From Lachnospiraceae bacterium (GTDB taxonomy: Bacteria; Bacillota; Clostridia; Lachnospirales; Lachnospiraceae), in NCBI GenBank assembly GCA_019424135.1, contig JAHYZZ010000023.1:32620-39375 (forward strand): 6,756 nt of DNA. The letters are read 5' to 3'. Shown one piece after another: positions 1 to 4,431 of the stretch (the first letter of the stretch is position 1; every line of letters starts with the position of its first letter). The notes under the pieces are model-generated. The model searched no databases. It had not been told where the DNA came from and saw nothing but the letters and a program-made list of their open reading frames with translations. The position numbers and the translations under genes are program-made.

Positions 1-532
1 CCTGACCTGTCAGTTTATTTCCCGCAGATTCCACATAATCCAGAAGAAGAGCCACCTCATCTGCATCAAGTCTTACAATAGCTTTTTCATGTATTTTAGG
101 CATATCTACCAGCAATACTGGATTTTTTGAAATAACCTGATGCTTAAAATAATAATTATAAAAGCTTCTAAGCGCAGACATTTTTCTTGCAAGACCTTTT
201 TCCCCGTTTGTGATCATTTCATGGTCGCTGTCACGCCGGTATACCTTCAGATATTCCATATATTCCTCAATATCGACAGGCTCCAGACGCTCCAGATCCT
301 GTACAGTAAACTGATCCACTGTATAGTTTTTATAAAGGGGATTATTCTCCATAAGAAAATGAAAAAAAACACGGATGTCATATGCATAATTCATTCGCGT
401 TTTTGCAGATGACCGTGGTTCGATAGCCCGGAAAAAGTCTTTCGCAAAAGGCGGAAGGGTTTTTAAAACCTCACGCAGCCTTAGTGTCTGATCGATTCGA
501 ACCTGTTCGTGGTATGTTCTGGTTTCAGCCAT
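1..532 (-). CDS. Tyrosine recombinase/integrase, XerC/XerD type (N-terminal part; gene runs off the window)
   Basis: The 177 residues visible from the ATG at 532 read as a phage-integrase-family recombinase. Residues about 25-130 form the N-terminal SAM-like core-binding domain, with the usual pattern of a DIRVFFHFL helix and a KMSALRSFYNYYF helix followed by the NP-containing linker (SKNPVLLVDMPK, 136-147). Residues 155 onward (LDADEVALLLDYV) begin the catalytic domain. The catalytic Arg, His and Tyr all lie beyond the window edge, so activity cannot be judged. Family members cut and rejoin DNA through a tyrosine phosphate, for example in chromosome-dimer resolution at dif. The gene has its own promoter and is separated from the upstream DUF3795 gene by a terminator. 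The Shine-Dalgarno sequence AGAGGG (544-549) lies about 11 bases before the ATG, slightly long. Whether it is the chromosomal Xer protein or a paralogue cannot be decided from this fragment. Confidence 0.88.
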   Translation of the reverse strand, partial: MAETRTYHEQVRIDQTLRLREVLKTLPPFAKDFFRAIEPRSSAKTRMNYAYDIRVFFHFLMENNPLYKNYTVDQFTVQDLERLEPVDIEEYMEYLKVYRRDSDHEMITNGEKGLARKMSALRSFYNYYFKHQVISKNPVLLVDMPKIHEKAIVRLDADEVALLLDYVESAGNKLTGQ

Positions 533-581
533 AATTGATACATCCCTCTAAAAAATAATAACACTCGTTAAAATCTGATAT

Positions 582-610
582 ATTATATCATACTCTTATT
601 AATTTGTCTA
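582..610 (-). promoter_or_regulatory. Promoter of the tyrosine recombinase gene
   Basis: On the minus strand TAGACA (605-610) and TATAAT (582-587) are separated by exactly 17 bases, and a TG one base before the -10 gives an extended -10. The predicted transcript would start near 575, about 40 bases before the ATG. It is a near-consensus sigma-A promoter, so the recombinase need not depend on read-through from the upstream SOS-type unit. Just downstream, TAACACTCGTTA (559-570) is a symmetric sequence that keeps only the AAC-N4-GTT core of an SOS box. Confidence 0.7.
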
Positions 611-674
611 TATCATTTGGAAAAATCGGTATTTGACGTATAGATTGATTTTTGATTGGAAAGATACAACTTAT

Positions 675-711
675 CAAAAAAAGAAGTACCCGGAACTTTT
701 GCTCCGGATAC
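675..711 (-). terminator. Intrinsic terminator of the LysM-DUF3795 transcript
   Basis: Read on the minus strand, an 11-bp stem (711-701 pairing with 696-686, two G-U pairs, AAAA loop) is followed at once by UUCUUUUUUU. The stem is GC-rich at its centre (CCGG against CCGG). On the plus strand one pair becomes a C-A mismatch and no U tract follows, so it works in one direction only. It lies 73 bases after the DUF3795 stop codon. Confidence 0.85.
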
Positions 712-731
712 CTCTGTGGGTGAGTATAATA

Positions 732-760
732 TATATAAGATCCTGAAAATATCTTATATA
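732..760. repeat. AT-rich perfect inverted repeat in the 3' region of the DUF3795 transcript
   Basis: TATATAAGAT (732-741) and ATCTTATATA (751-760) are exact reverse complements around a 9-base loop. The repeat lies between the DUF3795 stop codon and the terminator at 675-711. It could be an mRNA hairpin or a protein-binding palindrome. It has no U tract and is too AT-rich to be a convincing terminator. Confidence 0.6.
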
Positions 761-783
761 CCAAAAGTATTTACAGACAGAAG

Positions 784-1158
784 CTAGCGTTCTCCCGTTT
801 TAATAAAACGAATCAGCTTTTCTACGTCTTCAAAGTCATCGTAATCTCCGGATATGCCTTCCCGGTGGTACACAACTTTGTTTTTTTCATTTTGCTCAAG
901 ACAGTCCAGCAATTCCTCCATGCCGTATCGCCTGATGAACAGTGTAAACCCATAGGGTTTGATTTTTCCAAGCATTCCCCTTTTGCAGTCCTGGTCACAC
1001 TCGAAGCAGTGAGAAATGTGTTTCTCCAAAGTGCATTTCCTGTTCTCACACCAGTCCTTATCCGGACACTCTCCTGAATCGCAGCCATGACATTCCGTAT
1101 TCTCTCCGCAAAGACAACAGGCAAGACCGCATCTGGCTATTCCCAGTTCTCGATTCAT
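784..1158 (-). CDS. Cysteine-rich DUF3795-type protein, probable metal binder
   Basis: This 124-residue protein has 13 cysteines, 12 of them within the first 58 residues. The N-terminal CGLxCxxC motif (Cys10, 14, 17, plus Cys15) is followed by CHGC (23-26), Cys31, 37 and 42, then CFECDQDC (51-58). The opening and spacing fit the DUF3795 family, whose function is not established; the cysteine pairs suggest zinc or iron-sulfur binding. The C-terminal half (about 60-124) is cysteine-poor, charged and probably alpha-helical. No signal peptide or membrane segment is visible, so it should be cytosolic. The ATG at 1158 follows a good Shine-Dalgarno sequence (AGAGGAG). The gene starts 32 bases after the LysM gene stops, with no terminator between them, so both are probably made from the same SOS-controlled promoter. 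The family call is from memory of its motif and is fairly firm; the function is unknown. Confidence 0.85.
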   Translation of the reverse strand: MNRELGIARCGLACCLCGENTECHGCDSGECPDKDWCENRKCTLEKHISHCFECDQDCKRGMLGKIKPYGFTLFIRRYGMEELLDCLEQNEKNKVVYHREGISGDYDDFEDVEKLIRFIKTGER

Positions 1159-1190
1159 AGCATACTCCTCTGTCTGTTCTTTCTATCTAT

Positions 1191-1541
1191 CTATTCTCCA
1201 TAGTAAACCACGGTAAGATACTGGCCTTCCTGTATGGCATCTGTCGCCAGCCCGTTAATCTTCATCAGCTCACCGACATACTGACGGATCTGCTGATTGT
1301 CTCCATTGGTATATTCTGATGCGATATCCCATAAGGTATCGCCGGATTGGATCTCAATGCTCTTAAAATATTTCTGCTCATTTCCAGCGCTCCTGGAATC
1401 ATCATGCGCATCGGCAAGGCGGCTCCCGGCTATAATGCTAAAACACAAAATGAGAACAAAAGTAGCCGCGAAAAAAGACATTTTTTTCAGATAAACTTCT
1501 CTTCTTCTCTTACATAAATGATGCAATCTTCTTGTATTCAT
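1191..1541 (-). CDS. Small membrane-anchored LysM protein, YneA-like SOS cell-division inhibitor candidate
   Basis: The 116-residue product has a strongly basic N-terminus (RR at 4-5, KRRR at 11-14, KK at 19-20), one hydrophobic segment (about 22-39), a short linker and a C-terminal LysM domain (about 60-113, with SGDTLWDIA at 66-74 and a final EGQYLTVVYY). This predicts a membrane-anchored protein with LysM outside, binding peptidoglycan. Bacillus subtilis YneA, which delays division during the SOS response, has the same layout (short N-terminus, one membrane segment, LysM), similar size and the same position divergent from lexA. Identity as YneA rests on architecture, context and the operators, not on close sequence match. 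The ATG at 1541 is preceded by GGAGGG (1550-1555) at about 8-9 bases. An internal ATG at residue 21 lacks comparable support and would remove the basic N-terminus. Confidence 0.85.
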   Translation of the reverse strand: MNTRRLHHLCKRRREVYLKKMSFFAATFVLILCFSIIAGSRLADAHDDSRSAGNEQKYFKSIEIQSGDTLWDIASEYTNGDNQQIRQYVGELMKINGLATDAIQEGQYLTVVYYGE

Positions 1542-1605
1542 AACTCATTCCCTCCATTATTATTTATCATCCCCGTCTGACATTCTTCGATCATCTATTA
1601 TCTAT

Positions 1606-1619
1606 CGAACGAATGTTCC
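1606..1619. promoter_or_regulatory. LexA operator (SOS box) 1, full consensus match
   Basis: CGAACGAATGTTCC matches all 14 positions of the Gram-positive SOS box CGAACRNRYGTTYC. It lies about 10-22 bases downstream of the predicted transcription start of the LysM gene, where bound LexA would block promoter clearance or early elongation. Confidence 0.85.
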
Positions 1620-1634
1620 TCCTTGTATGTGACC

Positions 1635-1663
1635 ATTATATAATCCGAACAAATGTTTGTCAA
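1635..1663 (-). promoter_or_regulatory. Perfect-consensus sigma-A promoter of the LysM-DUF3795 unit
   Basis: On the minus strand TTGACA (1658-1663) and TATAAT (1635-1640) are separated by exactly 17 bases. Transcription should start near 1628, giving a leader of about 87 bases before the ATG at 1541. SOS box 2 fills most of the spacer and overlaps two bases of the -35 element; SOS box 1 lies just downstream of the start. The arrangement predicts a very strong promoter held off tightly by LexA. Confidence 0.88.
1646..1659. promoter_or_regulatory. LexA operator (SOS box) 2, inside the LysM gene promoter
   Basis: CGAACAAATGTTTG matches 13 of 14 positions of CGAACRNRYGTTYC. It lies between the -35 and -10 elements of the minus-strand promoter, so LexA binding and RNA polymerase binding should exclude each other. 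Confidence 0.82.
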
Positions 1664-1682
1664 TAGTTTTTCTCTAAAAAAT

Positions 1683-1696
1683 CGAACATATTTTCT
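1683..1696. promoter_or_regulatory. Possible LexA operator 3 (weaker)
   Basis: CGAACATATTTTCT matches 12 of 14 positions, with a perfect left half and a right half reading TTTC in place of GTTC. Its centre is 15 bases from that of box 4. It lies upstream of both predicted promoters and may be a low-affinity or cooperative site. Confidence 0.5.
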
Positions 1697-1697
1697 G

Positions 1698-1711
1698 GAA
1701 ACATTTGTTTG
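1698..1711. promoter_or_regulatory. LexA operator 4, overlapping the lexA -35 element
   Basis: Read on the minus strand, CAAACAAATGTTTC matches 13 of 14 positions of the SOS box consensus, with symmetric AAAC/GTTT arms. It covers the best -35 candidate of lexA (TTGTTT, 1705-1710), which suits autorepression. Confidence 0.65.
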
Positions 1712-1732
1712 CTTTTTAGATTCTGCTATGTT
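1705..1732 (+). promoter_or_regulatory. Probable lexA promoter
   Basis: TTGTTT (1705-1710) and TATGTT (1727-1732) are 16 bases apart, with TG at 1724-1725 giving an extended -10 (TGCTATGTT). A second -10 reading, TAAAAT at 1732-1737, is possible. Both elements are weaker than those of the divergent LysM promoter. This fits a repressor made at a steady moderate level while its targets are held off. Confidence 0.5.
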
Positions 1733-1768
1733 AAAATATTTTGTAAGAAATGATTCTGGAGGTACATT

Positions 1769-2383
1769 ATGTCACAGGGAAAGATCAGCGCGAAACAGCT
1801 TGAAATATTGGAATATATCAAATCACAGATCCTGGAGCGTGGATTTCCGCCTTCAGTACGTGATATCTGCGAAGCGGTTCACTTAAAGTCCACTTCTTCT
1901 GTTCACTCCCATTTGGAGACTCTGGAGAAAAACGGATATATCCGCCGAGATCCTACGAAGCCAAGGGCGATTGAGATTTTGGATGACTCTTTCAACCTGA
2001 TGCGCCGCGAAGTGGTTAATGTGCCTATGGTCGGCCGTGTTGCTGCCGGGGAACCAATCCTGGCTGAGCAGAATATCGAGAACTACTTCCCGATCCCGAT
2101 GGAATTTATGCCAAATAACCAGACATTTATGTTAAAGGTACGCGGTGAAAGCATGATTAATGCCGGAATTTTAGACGGAGACTTTGTATTAGTCGAACAG
2201 GCGCAGACAGCTCATAATGGAGATATGGTTGTCGCTTTGATCGAAGATGGAGCTACTGTAAAGACTTTTTATAAGGAAGAAGGCGTGATTCGCCTGCAGC
2301 CGGAGAATGACAGCATGGATCCGATCATTGTAAGAGATGTTCAGATCATGGGGAAAGTTATCGGCGTGTTCCGGTTTTTCTAA
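1769..2383 (+). CDS. lexA: LexA repressor, self-cleaving SOS regulator
   Basis: This full-length 204-residue LexA has an N-terminal winged helix-turn-helix (about 1-70, with FPPSVRDICEAVHLKS at 26-41 and SSVHSHLETLEKNGYI at 43-58). The C-terminal S24 peptidase domain (about 85-204) has every residue needed for self-cleavage: scissile bond Ala93-Gly94 (VAAGEP), nucleophile Ser128 (VRGESM) and general base Lys165 (ATVKTF). All three lie exactly nine residues later than in Escherichia coli LexA (84-85, 119, 156). It binds SOS boxes as a dimer and is cleaved when RecA filaments form on single-stranded DNA. Shine-Dalgarno CTGGAGG (1756-1762) lies 6 bases before the ATG. It is divergent from the LysM gene across four operator-like sites and is probably autoregulated. 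Confidence 0.98.
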   Translation: MSQGKISAKQLEILEYIKSQILERGFPPSVRDICEAVHLKSTSSVHSHLETLEKNGYIRRDPTKPRAIEILDDSFNLMRREVVNVPMVGRVAAGEPILAEQNIENYFPIPMEFMPNNQTFMLKVRGESMINAGILDGDFVLVEQAQTAHNGDMVVALIEDGATVKTFYKEEGVIRLQPENDSMDPIIVRDVQIMGKVIGVFRFF

Positions 2384-2384
2384 C

Positions 2385-2430
2385 CAAATAACGGACTGAT
2401 TGTATGTATGAACAATCAGTCCGTTATTTG
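2385..2430. terminator. Long perfect hairpin after lexA, probable bidirectional terminator
   Basis: The 19-base arms at 2385-2403 and 2412-2430 are exact reverse complements around an 8-base loop. The left arm begins CAAATAA and the right arm ends TTATTTG, so in either direction the stem closes with a U-rich side. No separate long U run follows. It begins one base after the lexA stop codon and most likely ends lexA transcription. Confidence 0.7.
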
Positions 2431-2463
2431 TCATCACGAAAGCTAAGAAACAGGATAAAGAAT

Positions 2464-2504
2464 GGCCAGCCGTCAACAAGCTGACAGCTGGCCTTAGTTT
2501 TTTT
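2464..2504. terminator. Second convergent terminator between lexA and rsfS
   Basis: GGCCAGC (2464-2470) pairs with GCTGGCC (2487-2493), and the stem continues past one C-A mismatch with GTCA/TGAC around a 6-base loop. On the plus strand it is followed by TTAGTTTTTTT (2494-2504), a good terminator for lexA read-through. On the minus strand it starts 11 bases after the rsfS stop and is followed by the weaker ATTCTTT, so it may also end the ribosome-assembly operon. Confidence 0.78.
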
Positions 2505-2858
2505 CTATTCAAGTTCTTCCGGCGTTACCCGTCTTCCATCGTTCCAGATACGTTCCAGATTATAGAAGCTTCTGTTCTCCCTTTCAAATATATGCACAAT
2601 CACATCGCCATAATCCAAAAGTACCCAGGTCCCTGAGTTTCGTCCTTCCTGTTGGCGGATGGAAAATCCGTTCTCGTGCAGTTTCTCTTCCACATTGTCT
2701 ACCAGTGCCTGGATCTGACTATCACTTCCTGCACTGCAGATGACAAAATAATCTGCCAGTATGGAAATCTGTGAGATATCGATCATAACGATATCTTCTC
2801 CCTTTTTATCCTCCAGCGCCTGATAGACCAGTTTCAGCATGTCTTTCGACTGTTCCAT
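2505..2858 (-). CDS. rsfS: Ribosomal silencing factor RsfS (Iojap/YbeB family)
   Basis: This 117-residue protein has the usual family length. It carries the Iojap hallmarks: DISQISILADYFVICSAGS (27-45) and, in the C-terminal half, the GTWVLLDYGDVIVHIF strand pair (about 76-91) followed by FYNLERIW. RsfS binds protein L14 on the 50S subunit and blocks joining with 30S, lowering translation when nutrients are scarce. The ATG at 2858 has a strong AGGAGG sequence 7-8 bases upstream. It is the last gene of the minus-strand cluster, 25 bases after yqeK, and converges on lexA. Its co-location with other 50S genes and with nadD and yqeK is common in Firmicutes. Confidence 0.96.
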   Translation of the reverse strand: MEQSKDMLKLVYQALEDKKGEDIVMIDISQISILADYFVICSAGSDSQIQALVDNVEEKLHENGFSIRQQEGRNSGTWVLLDYGDVIVHIFERENRSFYNLERIWNDGRRVTPEELE

Positions 2859-2883
2859 GCAACATCCTCCTTTTATATCTTAA

Positions 2884-3468
2884 CTATTCCTGTTTTTCTA
2901 ATTTGATACGGTAATAATCATAAGTCTTTTCTGTCATGGGGTCAATCGGTTTTCCCAGGCTTTCCAAATACTCCAGGGAGTCCTTAAGAATCCGGTAGAG
3001 ACATTCATCAATATCTTTGAATGCCAGATATCTTACTTCTTCCATATTGGGCAGCTCCGGCCGTCCAGGTTCAATATAGTCTGCAATATAAATGATTTTT
3101 TCCAGCAGGCTCATATGAGGGCGTCCCGTGGTGTGGCTGGCAATGGCGCTGATAATCTCCTTATCATCCACATGATACTTCTTTGCGGCCAGGAAGGCTC
3201 CCAGTTTCGCATGAAGAAGGCTTGGATTTGACCGCTCCACATCAGACACATTCAGATGATATTTTTCACACATGCGGATCTTAGAATCTCCGGGAATACA
3301 TTTGGCGCAGTCATGCAAAAGCCCCGCCATCAGTGCCTGTTCTACCTCCGCGCCGTGGCACATGGCCATAGAAGCTGCCGTATACATTACGCCCAGTGTA
3401 TGTTCATAGCGTTCCTTATCAAGTTCTGTGATCAGTTTTCTTCTGATTTTCGTGATTTGCTGATTCAT
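2884..3468 (-). CDS. yqeK: HD-domain hydrolase YqeK, symmetrical Ap4A hydrolase
   Basis: This 194-residue HD-domain protein has the metal-binding set His23 (YEHTLGV), His52-Asp53 (GLLHDCAK), His86 (LLHAKLG), His112 (ASHTTGRP) and Asp130 (IYIADYIEPGR). The HTTGRP and ADYIEPGR signatures are those of the YqeK family, which splits diadenosine tetraphosphate (Ap4A) symmetrically into two ADP using a bound metal centre. It is the Gram-positive counterpart, by function only, of ApaH. It follows nadD by 35 bases. The Shine-Dalgarno sequence is weak (AAAGAATGG). A four-codon reading frame (ATG at 3479, TGA at 3467-3465) overlaps the yqeK ATG, so translation may depend on ribosomes arriving from upstream. 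No truncation is seen. Confidence 0.95.
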   Translation of the reverse strand: MNQQITKIRRKLITELDKERYEHTLGVMYTAASMAMCHGAEVEQALMAGLLHDCAKCIPGDSKIRMCEKYHLNVSDVERSNPSLLHAKLGAFLAAKKYHVDDKEIISAIASHTTGRPHMSLLEKIIYIADYIEPGRPELPNMEEVRYLAFKDIDECLYRILKDSLEYLESLGKPIDPMTEKTYDYYRIKLEKQE

Positions 3469-3503
3469 AAGACTACCATTCTTTCTTCAATGACTGTTAC
3501 TGT

Positions 3504-4109
3504 TTATCGGTACAGCTCATGCTCTTTGATATATGATACGACAGACTCTGGCAGGTAAGAAGAAATATCTTGCCCTTCCTTGATATACTGCCGGATCTCA
3601 TGAGAGGCCACATGCATCAAAGGGGTCACCAGAAGACGGATATCTGCATGATACTTCTCTCTTAGTTCGTGGATCTTTACTTCCATCAGCTCCCGGGAGT
3701 TGACTTCATCCCGGTAGGCTGCCAGAATCGTGCACAGAGGAAAGATCCTCTCCGGGTGGATCCAGGTCTCGATGCTGTAAAGAGAATCTGCCCCGATGAT
3801 AAAAAACAACTGATTATCCGGATATCTGGCATGAAAATATTCCAGTGTCTGAAAGGTACAAGATACCTCTGTCCGCTTTGTCTCATAGGCTGATGCCTTA
3901 AAATAAGGGATGCCGGAAACAGCAAGACGAGTCATTTCCAGCCTGTCTGATGCATCCGCTTCAATCTGGCTGTTTGCCTTATGAGGCGGATTCCCATTGG
4001 GCAGAAACCATACCTGATCCAGTTCAAACGCCTCATATGCCGCCTGTCCCAGCATCAGATGTCCATTATGAATCGGATCAAAGGTCCCTCCCATAATTCC
4101 AATCTTCAT
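3504..4109 (-). CDS. nadD: Nicotinate-nucleotide adenylyltransferase
   Basis: The enzyme joins nicotinate mononucleotide and ATP to give deamido-NAD, the step before NAD synthetase. Residues 7-17 (GGTFDPIHNGH) hold the nucleotidyltransferase signature with the TxxH-type histidines; NPPHK at 40-44 and FIIGADSL are further family motifs. The C-terminal phosphate-binding motif, usually ISSTxIR, reads VASHEIR here. I place the start at the ATG at 4109 (201 residues), because GAGGTG at 4116-4121 is 6 bases upstream. The alternative GTG at 4116-4118 lies inside that ribosome binding site and would add only three residues. It follows yhbY closely and precedes yqeK, a frequent pairing in Firmicutes. 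Confidence 0.96.
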   Translation of the reverse strand: MKIGIMGGTFDPIHNGHLMLGQAAYEAFELDQVWFLPNGNPPHKANSQIEADASDRLEMTRLAVSGIPYFKASAYETKRTEVSCTFQTLEYFHARYPDNQLFFIIGADSLYSIETWIHPERIFPLCTILAAYRDEVNSRELMEVKIHELREKYHADIRLLVTPLMHVASHEIRQYIKEGQDISSYLPESVVSYIKEHELYR

Positions 4110-4115
4110 GCACGC

Positions 4116-4121
4116 CACCTC
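4116..4121 (-). promoter_or_regulatory. Ribosome binding site that decides the nadD start
   Basis: GAGGTG on the minus strand lies 6 bases before the ATG at 4109. An in-frame GTG at 4116-4118 is part of this site, has no site of its own at a workable distance and is therefore not taken as the start. Confidence 0.7.
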
Positions 4122-4128
4122 ATTCTTC

Positions 4129-4419
4129 TTATGGAAGCTGGATCCTTTTATTTTTGTCCTTGCCTTCCTTATACAGGACGATCTTTTTCCCGATCACCTG
4201 AACAACCTGGGAATGGGTGCGCTCAGCGATCACCTCTGCCAATGCCCGGGGATCATCGGCACAGTTTTTTAAAACACTGATCTTGATCAGTTCCCTGGCG
4301 TCCAGAGCTTCCTGAACGGCCTTTGTAAGTTCTGGCGTCATACTGTTTTTTCCAATCTGAAAGATGGGGTCCATGGTCATGGCCAGACTCTTTAAATATG
4401 CTCTTTGCTTTGTCGTCAT
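4129..4419 (-). CDS. yhbY: YhbY-type CRM-domain RNA-binding protein (50S-associated)
   Basis: The 96-residue protein is a single CRM (CRS1-YhbY) domain of the usual length. Landmarks are TKQRAYLKSLA (3-13), PIFQIGKNSMT (18-28), the ARELIKISVLKNC strand (about 41-53) and QVIGKKIVLYK (about 74-84). YhbY proteins bind pre-50S particles and are thought to help assemble the large subunit. The GxxG RNA-binding loop, which reads GSNG in E. coli YhbY, is GKNS here, so the second glycine is replaced by serine. The gene starts 12 bases after the obgE stop, and its Shine-Dalgarno AAGGAG uses bases of the obgE TAA stop, so the two are probably translationally coupled. The fold call is firm; the effect of the loop change is unknown. 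Confidence 0.93.
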   Translation of the reverse strand: MTTKQRAYLKSLAMTMDPIFQIGKNSMTPELTKAVQEALDARELIKISVLKNCADDPRALAEVIAERTHSQVVQVIGKKIVLYKEGKDKNKRIQLP

Positions 4420-4431
4420 CGTACAAACTCC

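Noticed and set aside
140..412. 90-codon plus-strand frame at the left end
   Set aside because: It is antisense to the recombinase coding sequence, whose minus-strand translation has clear integrase-family motifs.
1..532. Recombinase as a sign of a prophage or integrated element
   Set aside because: The neighbours are all housekeeping genes, there is no tRNA, direct repeat or phage gene in view, and Xer-type recombinases are part of the core genome.
1479..1481. Internal ATG (residue 21) as the true start of the LysM protein
   Set aside because: The upstream ATG at 1541 has a much better ribosome binding site, and the basic residues before the membrane segment fit an inside-facing N-terminus.
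1603..1622. GGAGGAA in the LysM gene leader as a ribosome binding site for a leader peptide
   Set aside because: No ATG, GTG or TTG follows at a usable distance; only an ATT opening a seven-codon frame. The bases overlap the full-consensus SOS box, which explains them better.
4116..4118. GTG start for nadD, three codons upstream of the chosen ATG
   Set aside because: It sits inside the ribosome binding site that serves the ATG at 4109.
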